Of a DNA stretch of 36,933 nt, positions 25,699 to 33,054 are shown piece by piece; the stretch's first letter is position 1; every line of letters starts with the position of its first letter. Made by a program: the position numbers and the translations under genes. Below the pieces are notes generated by a model, which had not been told where the DNA came from, ran no database searches, and saw only the letters and a list, made by a program, of their open reading frames with translations. Origin of the DNA: an uncultured bacterium (GTDB lineage Bacteria; Planctomycetota; SZUA-567; H5-PLA8; CALKMO01); contig CALKMO010000358.1 in NCBI GenBank assembly GCA_937991785.1, forward strand, positions 1-36,933. Direction: 5' to 3'.

Positions 25699-26423
25699 CA
25701 CGGTTCCGACTTGCGCGCAGGGATTTTGAATCGGACCTTGGCGGCCCTCGCAAAGCCGCGTTCGACTCCCAGTTTTTTAAGGTCGGCGCCGCCGGAGTCT
25801 TCCAGCGGTCTCGGGTCGTAAGCTATAGCCGCCTCGTATATTCCCGGCCGCCCAAGGTCGAAAACTCGCGAAAGATCCAGACGCTTGCGCCAGCAAGATC
25901 CGGGCAGAAGCTCCACGACGGCGTCCTCCTCTTCCGAAAAACCGCCGCGCCCGCGCCACGCGTCGGACATTCCGGGGCGGATAGATACCGGCCTGACGCC
26001 CGGACCTGGAACGCCGCTGCCGGTGCCGGCATCCGGATGGGCTGAAGTCTGAAATATCTCCACCGTCAAGACCTTGCCGGGGTTCGCGCAATCGAGGATT
26101 CGTACCTTCCTCGGCCCCTCGTTTCGTATCTCGAACCAGCACGTCCCGTCGGGCGAGAGGTCCTCGGCGGAAAAAAGCATCTCGGCCTTCAGTCCAGCGA
26201 GTTCCCCGCCGGGCCGCCGTCCGGCGTCGGTAATACCGCCAGCGGGACTTTCGGTCTTCCTTTCGGCTCCTGCCGTTCGCCCTGGGACATCCACCTTGTA
26301 ATCGTAGGAAAGCAGATATGCCGCCAGCAAGCCCAGCGGCACGACAGCGACCAGTAAGATTACGAGGCCGCCAATGTGCGGCCCCGCCTTCTTCCTGTCT
26401 ATAGGCGGCAGATCAAGGCTCAT
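25698..26423 (-). CDS. Membrane-anchored protein of unknown function, coupled to the kinase
   Basis: This 241-residue protein has a single N-terminal membrane segment (about 16-39, GGLVILLVAVVPLGLLAAYLL). A Gly/Pro-rich linker follows, then a beta-rich domain from about residue 75 with SPDGTCWFEIRNEGPRKVRILD and LLPGSCWRKRLDLSRVFDLG. It resembles an Ig-like or intracellular-delivery style beta-sandwich, but no family is recognised. The start codon at 26423 overlaps the kinase stop in ATGA, so the two proteins are almost certainly translated together. The longer frame to 26441 is then not needed. Because the kinase also carries a membrane segment and an extracytoplasmic-looking FGE domain, this protein may form part of the same envelope complex; that is inference from coupling only. 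Confidence 0.7.
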   Translation of the reverse strand: MSLDLPPIDRKKAGPHIGGLVILLVAVVPLGLLAAYLLSYDYKVDVPGRTAGAERKTESPAGGITDAGRRPGGELAGLKAEMLFSAEDLSPDGTCWFEIRNEGPRKVRILDCANPGKVLTVEIFQTSAHPDAGTGSGVPGPGVRPVSIRPGMSDAWRGRGGFSEEEDAVVELLPGSCWRKRLDLSRVFDLGRPGIYEAAIAYDPRPLEDSGGADLKKLGVERGFARAAKVRFKIPARKSEP

Positions 26424-29400
26424 TTGACCAGTCGCTTGCAACAGCGGAAGCCGACCTCGGGATACCTTCCGTCGCGCTTCGCGCGGCGGAAGCTTTCGCA
26501 GCGCGAATCGTTCGGACCGGACGCGTAATGGCCGCCGGCGACCTCGACCTCCCCCTCGAAAGCCTCGTCAACCCATTCCGCGACGTTGCCGCTCATATCG
26601 TACAGGCTGAACGAGTTTACGCACCTTTTGCGGCCGCCGCTCTCCTCAACCTTCCCGCTGCTCACGTTGCAAGCCTCCGGATCGAAGGTCAGTCCGTAGG
26701 GGTATGGCATGTTGAACCCTTCGCCCTTGCACGCATCGGCCCAGTCGCGCTTGGCGCATAGGACCTTGTCCTGGATGGCGCACAAGTTCTTGGCCTCAAG
26801 CCAGCTTATGTTAGTCATCGGCAGCTCTCCGGCCCTGTTCGGATACTCGTATTTATCCACGCAAAATGCGCGCTTGCGATGCTCCGCGCCCCAAAGCTTC
26901 GATTTCAGCGGGTTGGTTTCGGCCACGAGGGCCATGCCGGCATCGAGGCACGCCTTCAGATCCAGAGCGTATTGTTTCGTGAGCGTAGCCGCAGGGTCGT
27001 CCGGATTGCGATGGAGTGCGTCCTCGATCCGCGCTATGGCGGCGCTAACCGCAGCGGGATCGTCGCCCTTGGACGCTAGGAGCCTGTCGGCTTCCGCCAG
27101 CGATTCCTTGAAGGCGGTCGCCTCCGCCTCAAGGGCCTTGATGCGCCCGGCCACCAGAGGATGCCCCGACCTTATGCTCTCGGCTTCAGCGAAGCGCTCG
27201 GCCGCCTGAACCTTTTTTCCCTGCCGGAGTAACTCCTCGCCCTGCTCCACCAGGGAAACGAACCTGACGGCCGTTCTAATCTCATCAGCCAGATCCTTCA
27301 GGGCCTCGCGTGCCTCCGGGACCGACAAAAGCTGAAGGGCCGCTTCATACTCGCCGCCGGCCTTCTGCCATTGCCCCTTCTCCTCGAGCTCCCCGGCGAC
27401 CTTCTTCCTCAGCAGGACCCTGGCGTTTATCGCGCCCAGGGCGAACCCGCTTTTCTGCCCGCGCTCCACGGCCATCGCCTCGCCATTCTCGAATGCCGCA
27501 GCCGCCTCCTCGAGTTTGCCCTCTTTAAGAAGACGCTCCCCAGCGTTCTTAAGGCACATCAAGCTGGCCGAGAGGCGCAGTTTTGCGGCCTTCTCTCTGA
27601 AGAGAAATATCGGGCGGTTGTCGAGTATCTCGATGGCCGCCATCGGCGTCCCCCCGCCAAAGGCCGCTTCGGCCCTTTCCAAGCGGTCCTTCTCGTCGAA
27701 GAACAGATAGGTAAGGCCGCCGCAGACGCCGATCAGCACCAGGGAGCTAATCGCTTTGATCCAATATAGTAGGCGCGCACGATTCAGCGCGGCCAGATTG
27801 GCGGACGCTTTCTTATTGGCCGGATTTATGGCTAGCACGCGTTTCCAGAAACCGACGGCCTTCCCCAGACGTCTCTTGCGCGCCGCCTCGTTCGCTTTCT
27901 CCGCCAGCGCCGCTTCCGTGTCTGCCAGGTTGCGCGCCTCTTCCAGCATCCCCGCCAGGGACCTGTTGCCCGGCTCCAATGCCGCGGCGGCCTGGAGCTG
28001 AGCGACGGCCCCGGGAAGATCCCCCCGTTCCCTCAGCTCTCTCGATATCGCTATCCGGGCGTCCACGATCTGCTTGACGGCCTGCGTAAGCCCCGGCCGT
28101 ATCTCAAGGATAGGCGACCACACTTCGATCGCCCGCGCGTAGTCGTGGCGCTGGGCCAGGTCGTAACCTTCCCTGAGCAACCGTTCGATCGCCGCGAATT
28201 TGCGTTCCACATCCTTGATGCCCTGCCGCGCCCGTTCCCAAGTTTCATCGAGTTTGAGGGCCCTCTCGAACAGTTCCTTGGCTTCCTCGAGCGCCCCGGC
28301 GTCGTTGAGTTTCTCCGCATCCGAACAGAGCTTGTCCACGGGAATCCTGACGCGGCGAAGCTGCTCTATTTGGGCGGCGATCGCTTCGTCGCGGATTTCT
28401 GGAGACGCCTTGTCGTAAAGATCCACCGCCTCTTGGAACCTGCCGCCGGCGATCAGGGTGCGCAGGTCATTCGCCAAGGCGCGCTTCATTTGGAGCTTCT
28501 TGTCCAGCTCCCTAAGCCTCGCCCTGGCCTCCTCATCCGACGGGTCCAATTCCACCACGATGCGCATTTCCCTTGCGGCCTCGACCAGCATGCCTCTCTG
28601 CGCAAGGCCGTTGGCCGCGCGGCGCCGCACGGCCATCTCCTCGGCTCTCGTCGCCTCCAACCTTTCTTTGGTGGCCTGATCCAGGCCGGGAGAGGCGAGC
28701 GCCGCACGGAAGCATTTGAGGCCGGCGACCTTGTCGCCGCGGGCTATCATCTCCTCCCCCCTGATTATCTGCATGTGCGCTTCGTCTATCGGTCGCTGGG
28801 GGGGCTTTTTTTCTTCGCTGCGCGCTCCGACTCCGTTTCCGCGCGGCATCAGGATCTCGGTATCCGGAGCGGTCGGCGGCGGGCCGAAGCGCCCGCTGGT
28901 CATGGCCACATCGAAACGCATCCCCCCGACATGGAAGCGGCCGCTCCCCTCGGCCGCCGAGGCGGCATCGAATCTCCGGGACGAAGGCGCCTGGCGAGGA
29001 GGTGGAACCGCCTCCGTCCCGGGGACGCGGGGGGATTGCGCCTGCTCTCCGACGGACTGCGGCGGACGATGTACGAACCGGGCGGTCCCGGCGCGGATCT
29101 CCGGCCGCGGCACAGCCGGGCGCATCTTGTCGGAAGGCGCCGGCTCCGCTTCCGGCATCCATAACATCTTCAGGCATGCTTCGAGCGCCTGTGCCACCTC
29201 CTCCATCGTCTGCGGCCTGTGTTCACGCTTCTTAGCCATCATCCGCACTATCAGATCGCTGATGGCCTGCGGTATGGAAGGCACTATCTCTATGGGAGGA
29301 ACCAGCGGCTCGTGCTTGTGCCGGTACATCATGGACATCGCCGTCTCGGCTTCGAACGGGAGCCTGCCGGTGATAAGCTTGTAGAAAGTACCGCCCAACG

Positions 29401-29986
29401 AATAGATGTCGCTGCGCCCATCCACGCGCTTCCCGTCGCACTGCTCGGGACTCATGAACGCCGGCGTTCCCATCACCGCCTCGGTGGATGTCTGGCCGCC
29501 GTCGGCCTCCTTGGCCAACCCGAAGTCGGACACTTTGACGATCTTGCTGCGGGTTATCAGAAGATTCTCGGGTTTGATATCGCGGTGTATTATGCCGGTC
29601 TCCTGGGCGGCCGCCAATCCTAGGGCCGCCTGCCTTATGTAGTCGGCGGCCTCCGCGGCTGGTATTATCTTGCGCTGCGCCTGAAGCTCCGCCAGGGAAC
29701 AGCCGTCTATGAGCTCCATGACGATGAAGTGGATGCCGTCCTGCTCGCCCACGTCGTATACCGCCAGGATGTTCGGATGGCTTATCTTAGCTATGGCTCG
29801 AGCCTCGCGCTGAAAGCGCGCCACGAACGCCTCGTCGCTAGCCAGGCGCGGCGAGAGAACCTTCATCGCGACGATTCGATCTAGGGATTTCTGTTTGGCG
29901 CGATAGATGACACCCATGCCGCCTTGGCCTACTACGCTCAGGATTTCGCAGCCGCCAAGCGTTTTCCCGATCAACGGATCAGCCAT
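26420..29986 (-). CDS. Ser/Thr protein kinase with TPR-like repeats, one TM segment and an FGE-sulfatase domain
   Basis: This is a 1188-residue multidomain protein. The kinase domain (1-270) is complete: glycine loop GQGGMG at 20-25, Lys42 in AMKVL, HRDIKPENLL at 134-143, DFG at 154-156, GTPAFMSPEQ at 173-182, and RSDIYSLGGTFY. A Pro/Arg-rich linker (about 275-400) leads to charged helical, TPR-like repeats (about 400-735). One membrane segment follows at about 741-762 (KAISSLVLIGVCGGLTYLFF). Further helices reach about 1010, and an FGE-sulfatase-type domain spans about 1015-1188, with YDMSGNVAEWVDEAF and VGFRCC. Known FGEs use two cysteines; by recalled alignment only one (in SRCESF) is kept, so catalysis is uncertain. 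Kinase-FGE proteins are common in planctomycete-like bacteria. The start at 29986 has no strong ribosome site. It is translationally coupled to the gene downstream. Confidence 0.93.
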   Translation of the reverse strand: MADPLIGKTLGGCEILSVVGQGGMGVIYRAKQKSLDRIVAMKVLSPRLASDEAFVARFQREARAIAKISHPNILAVYDVGEQDGIHFIVMELIDGCSLAELQAQRKIIPAAEAADYIRQAALGLAAAQETGIIHRDIKPENLLITRSKIVKVSDFGLAKEADGGQTSTEAVMGTPAFMSPEQCDGKRVDGRSDIYSLGGTFYKLITGRLPFEAETAMSMMYRHKHEPLVPPIEIVPSIPQAISDLIVRMMAKKREHRPQTMEEVAQALEACLKMLWMPEAEPAPSDKMRPAVPRPEIRAGTARFVHRPPQSVGEQAQSPRVPGTEAVPPPRQAPSSRRFDAASAAEGSGRFHVGGMRFDVAMTSGRFGPPPTAPDTEILMPRGNGVGARSEEKKPPQRPIDEAHMQIIRGEEMIARGDKVAGLKCFRAALASPGLDQATKERLEATRAEEMAVRRRAANGLAQRGMLVEAAREMRIVVELDPSDEEARARLRELDKKLQMKRALANDLRTLIAGGRFQEAVDLYDKASPEIRDEAIAAQIEQLRRVRIPVDKLCSDAEKLNDAGALEEAKELFERALKLDETWERARQGIKDVERKFAAIERLLREGYDLAQRHDYARAIEVWSPILEIRPGLTQAVKQIVDARIAISRELRERGDLPGAVAQLQAAAALEPGNRSLAGMLEEARNLADTEAALAEKANEAARKRRLGKAVGFWKRVLAINPANKKASANLAALNRARLLYWIKAISSLVLIGVCGGLTYLFFDEKDRLERAEAAFGGGTPMAAIEILDNRPIFLFREKAAKLRLSASLMCLKNAGERLLKEGKLEEAAAAFENGEAMAVERGQKSGFALGAINARVLLRKKVAGELEEKGQWQKAGGEYEAALQLLSVPEAREALKDLADEIRTAVRFVSLVEQGEELLRQGKKVQAAERFAEAESIRSGHPLVAGRIKALEAEATAFKESLAEADRLLASKGDDPAAVSAAIARIEDALHRNPDDPAATLTKQYALDLKACLDAGMALVAETNPLKSKLWGAEHRKRAFCVDKYEYPNRAGELPMTNISWLEAKNLCAIQDKVLCAKRDWADACKGEGFNMPYPYGLTFDPEACNVSSGKVEESGGRKRCVNSFSLYDMSGNVAEWVDEAFEGEVEVAGGHYASGPNDSRCESFRRAKRDGRYPEVGFRCCKRLVK

Positions 29987-30004
29987 TCGCCGAAACCCCG
30001 CCGT

Positions 30005-30045
30005 CCGACCGTTCGTCTATGCGCCTGCCCGAGCCCAACCGTTCG
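30005..30045. repeat. Tandem 11-bp repeats upstream of the kinase gene
   Basis: CCGACCGTTCG (30005-30015) and CCAACCGTTCG (30035-30045) match at 10 of 11 positions and are 30 bases apart, about three helical turns. They occupy most of the 67-base gap between the rpiB stop and the kinase start. Tandem operator half-sites for a regulator of the kinase gene are possible. Confidence 0.4.
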
Positions 30046-30053
30046 GCAACATA

Positions 30054-30515
30054 TCAGCGGCACACATCTCCGCCGCGGCCTCCCTCGACGTTCGCGATCT
30101 TCGCCACCCGTCGCGCGTGCCGCCCGCCATCGAATTCGGATCGCAGGAACGCGCGCAGAATGGCGACCGCCAGCCCTTCGCCCACCACTCGCCCGCCGAT
30201 GCACAGAACGTTGGCGTCGTTATGCCTCCTTGCCATCTCGGCCATGTACTCATTCGCACACGCGGCGGCCCGAATACCTTGCACCTTGTTGGCTACTATC
30301 GCCATGCCCAAGCCGGAACCGCACACGAAAACGCCCCTCTCGAACTCGCCGGCGGCCACCCTGCGCGCAGCCGCAGCGCCGACGTCAGGATAGTCGGCCT
30401 CCGCCTCGTCTTCGGGACCGACACATTCCACCTCATGCCCTTCCCGGCGCATCTCCTCGGCCAGGAATCGGCCGGCTTCCCTTCCGGCATGATCGAAAGC
30501 CACTATCACCTTCAT
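30054..30515 (-). CDS. rpiB: Ribose-5-phosphate isomerase B
   Basis: RpiB interconverts ribose 5-phosphate and ribulose 5-phosphate in the pentose phosphate pathway, supplying ribose for PRPP. The 153 residues open with MKVIVAFDHAGREAG, where DH at 8-9 is typical. The family signature CGSGLGMAIVANKVQGIRAA holds the active-site cysteine and the glycines of the phosphate loop. NEYMAEMARRHNDANVLCIGGR follows. The start codon at 30515 overlaps the stop of the upstream TsaC fusion in ATGA. A longer frame on this strand to 30824 only crosses the upstream gene and is not needed. In Bacillus the equivalent genes ywlC, ywlE and ywlF (rpiB) also cluster, so the grouping is conserved across phyla. Its place at the end of a purine operon makes sense because purines need ribose. 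Confidence 0.96.
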   Translation of the reverse strand: MKVIVAFDHAGREAGRFLAEEMRREGHEVECVGPEDEAEADYPDVGAAAARRVAAGEFERGVFVCGSGLGMAIVANKVQGIRAAACANEYMAEMARRHNDANVLCIGGRVVGEGLAVAILRAFLRSEFDGGRHARRVAKIANVEGGRGGDVCR

Positions 30516-31555
30516 ATCTTCTCCATTCGCGCCTTCAGGCATTCCGCTATCGTATCGCGGCACCTGCGGTATTCCTCGATGTCTCCCCCAACCGGATCCG
30601 GGATGTCCTCGCCGCCAGGGTGCAACAGCATGGTACGATCTCCGGCGCAGGGATCCATGGACAGAATAGTGCTGCGGTGTGCTTCCGTCATGGCAAATAT
30701 CCTGTCCGCCATCGCTATGAGCCGCGGCGTCAGCGCCCGCGTTGTATGGTCCTCCAAGCTTATGCCCGCTTCGCGCATCACCTGCCTGGCCCACGCGTCG
30801 GCGGTCCCCCCGGCGAAGGCGCAAGTCCCGGCGGATATCACGATCCTGGGTCGGCCGCCTGTTCCGCGCGAGGCGAGCATGTTTCGCAGCATCGCCTCGG
30901 CCATCGGACTGCGGCAGGTGTTGCCGGTGCAGACCATAAGCGTAACGTCCGCGGCGGCCTCCATCGCCTCATCGGCCGGTATCTTTCCCTCCCTTAGCAC
31001 CGAGACCTTGCCGTCGCGAACTTGGACGACGGTGGAAGGCTTTCTGTCTGGAGTCGGTCCGCCGTCCAACAATAGGTCTATCTTATCACCTATGGAGGCC
31101 ATCACGTCCTCAGGGGCGCTTGGTTCCGGCGCATCGCTTACGTTCGCGCTCGGCGCCGCTATCGGCCGGCCAGTCAATTGCACCAACCTTATGGCCACAG
31201 GGTGCGCAGGGCAGCGGAACCCTGTCGCGCGCCCGGCCGGAGGCGAAAGCACCAGCGTGAGAGGGCCGGGCCAGTATATTCGCATCAGCTTCTCCGCAAC
31301 AGGATCCGCAGTCTGCGAAAATGTGATCGCGGCGCGGGCGCTCTCCACCAACAGGGCGAACGGTTTGTTCCTAGGCCTATTCTTCACGCGGTACAGGCGA
31401 TCCACTGCCGCGTCGTTGCTCGAATCGGCCCCGAGGCCGTATACCGTCTCGGTAGGGAAAGCCACGAGCCCGCCAGCCCGGAGCATCATCGCAGCGCGGA
31501 TGATCTTTTCCTCATCCGCCTTGCTTCCGTCCAGTTTCAGTATTTCCGCCGCCAT
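30512..31555 (-). CDS. tsaC: TsaC/Sua5 (threonylcarbamoyl-AMP synthase) fused to a YwlE-like arginine phosphatase
   Basis: A 347-residue fusion. Residues 10-195 are a Sua5/YciO/YrdC domain that makes threonylcarbamoyl-AMP for the t6A modification of tRNA: FPTETVYGLGADSSN (33-47), VKNRPRNKPFALLV (57-70), and PSANVS (135-140). Residues 205-347 are a low-molecular-weight phosphatase domain. Its P-loop reads VCTGNTCRSPMAEA (208-221), with nucleophile Cys209 and Arg215. The general acid lies in DIPDPVGG (317-324), probably Asp320. B. subtilis YwlE, a protein-arginine phosphatase, has the same CTGNTCRS loop and a DPFGG acid loop, and its loop threonine gives phosphoarginine specificity. The corresponding residue here is Thr213. 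Tyrosine-specific relatives have CLGNxCRS and DPY/W. The start at 31555 has GAGGAG ten bases upstream. It overlaps purD by 44 bases and rpiB in ATGA. The arginine-phosphatase reading is strong by motif but untested. Confidence 0.93.
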   Translation of the reverse strand: MAAEILKLDGSKADEEKIIRAAMMLRAGGLVAFPTETVYGLGADSSNDAAVDRLYRVKNRPRNKPFALLVESARAAITFSQTADPVAEKLMRIYWPGPLTLVLSPPAGRATGFRCPAHPVAIRLVQLTGRPIAAPSANVSDAPEPSAPEDVMASIGDKIDLLLDGGPTPDRKPSTVVQVRDGKVSVLREGKIPADEAMEAAADVTLMVCTGNTCRSPMAEAMLRNMLASRGTGGRPRIVISAGTCAFAGGTADAWARQVMREAGISLEDHTTRALTPRLIAMADRIFAMTEAHRSTILSMDPCAGDRTMLLHPGGEDIPDPVGGDIEEYRRCRDTIAECLKARMEKI

Positions 31556-32870
31556 CGGGACGAAACTCCTCAGACTGCTCCGCCATCGAATTAGACCGCC
31601 CGCGCCCCAGCGCTCGCCAACCTATGTCCTTCCGGAAGAAGGCGCCTTCGAAACGTATCTTCCCAGCCGCCTCGTAGGCGCGGTCGCGCGCCCCGCGCAA
31701 ATCGCCACCCACCCCCGTAACATTGAGCACGCGCCCCCCGTTCGAAACGACCCTGTTCTTGACCATCCTGGTGCCGGCGTGAAAAACCAACGCCCCTCCG
31801 ACACCAGCGGCATCTTCCAGACCCGTTATTTCCTTCCCTTTCTCGTAAGCTCCGGGATATCCCTCGGCCGCCAGCACTACGGTCAAGGCGTGCTTGGGAG
31901 CGCAATCTATCTGGCAACGATCGAGCTTCCCCTCGACGCATGCCATCATCGCCTCCAAAAGATCGAACGACAGGAGCGGCAGAATGGCTTGCGTCTCGGG
32001 ATCGCCGAACCTAGCGTTGAATTCGAGCACCGACGGGCCGTCCTTTCCTATCATGAGCCCGGCGTAGAGAACGCCCATAAAGGGGCGGTCCTCCTTGTTC
32101 ATGGCGTGGATGGTCGGCACCAGTATATCGCGGATTATCCTGTCTTCCATTTCCGGCGTCACGATCGGTGCGGGGCTGTACGCTCCCATCCCGCCGGTGT
32201 TGGGGCCGACGTCCCCATCTCCGGCGCGCTTATGGTCCTGAGCGCTCGGCAGAGGCGCTATCGTCGAGCCGTCGGTCAGCGCCAGTATGGACGCTTCTTC
32301 CCCTTCGAGCTTTTCCTCGACTATCACCCGCCTCCCGGCCTCGCCGAAGGCTCCCTTCACCATGGCATCCTCGATCGCCGCCAACGCCTCTTCCTCAGTG
32401 GATGCGACCGTTACGCCTTTGCCGGCGCACAATCCGTCCGCCTTTATTACTACCGGGGCGCCGTGCTCGGAAACGTAAGCCATCGCCTTCTTGGGGTCAG
32501 CAAAAACCTGGAAATCGGCCGACGGTATGCCATGGCGTCGCATCAGCGCCTTGGCGAACGCCTTGGACGACTCAAGCTCGGCCGCCCTGGCAGTCGGCCC
32601 GAACGCCTTGAGCCCCTCGCGCGACAACCGATCCACAAGCCCGGCGGCCAATGGCGCCTCCGGTCCGACTACCGTCAGATCAATCCTCTCACGCCTAGCG
32701 AAACGCACCAGACCGTCAACGTCGGTCGCCGCTATGTCCTCGCACTCGGCTATGGCAGCTATACCGGCGTTGCCCGGCGCGCAGAACAATTTCTTTACTA
32801 GAGGGGACTGCGCAATCTTCCAGCACAAGGCATGCTCGCGCCCCCCGGATCCGACCACGAATACCTTCAT
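31512..32870 (-). CDS. purD: Phosphoribosylamine-glycine ligase PurD
   Basis: PurD (GAR synthetase) joins phosphoribosylamine and glycine with ATP, the second step of de novo purine synthesis. The 452-residue chain starts MKVFVVGSGGREHALCWKI, the normal PurD N-terminus. It carries the ATP-grasp segments VIKADGLCAGKGVTVAST and VLEFNARFGDPETQAILPLL (about 280-298). Family proteins are about 420-430 residues, so the hydrophilic tail of about 30 residues after ALGRGRSN is extra and is encoded partly over the start of the TsaC fusion gene. The 44-base overlap implies co-translation. The start at 32870 has a GGGAA directly upstream and GGAGG further back. purH lies upstream across 184 bases in which I see no gene. 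Confidence 0.96.
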   Translation of the reverse strand: MKVFVVGSGGREHALCWKIAQSPLVKKLFCAPGNAGIAAIAECEDIAATDVDGLVRFARRERIDLTVVGPEAPLAAGLVDRLSREGLKAFGPTARAAELESSKAFAKALMRRHGIPSADFQVFADPKKAMAYVSEHGAPVVIKADGLCAGKGVTVASTEEEALAAIEDAMVKGAFGEAGRRVIVEEKLEGEEASILALTDGSTIAPLPSAQDHKRAGDGDVGPNTGGMGAYSPAPIVTPEMEDRIIRDILVPTIHAMNKEDRPFMGVLYAGLMIGKDGPSVLEFNARFGDPETQAILPLLSFDLLEAMMACVEGKLDRCQIDCAPKHALTVVLAAEGYPGAYEKGKEITGLEDAAGVGGALVFHAGTRMVKNRVVSNGGRVLNVTGVGGDLRGARDRAYEAAGKIRFEGAFFRKDIGWRALGRGRSNSMAEQSEEFRPDGGGNTETGRKQGG

Positions 32871-33054
32871 TTCCCGAAACGTCCCTCCATCATGCCTCCG
32901 CGGCTCGCCGCGCGGCGCCGAGGCGTTTCATCTCGACGTCCCGGTCCGCCTTTCGCCGGTCGGCCCCTAGAGATCGGATCCGTCCGAGAAACCGCAGCCT
33001 CTTCGGGCTCGCCCTCTTATCGCAGCCTCGAACTCCATCCCGCGGACGGCCCTT

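Noticed and set aside
29907-32801. A 964-codon plus-strand frame
   Set aside because: It is antisense to rpiB, the TsaC fusion and purD; no family pattern is seen in its translation.
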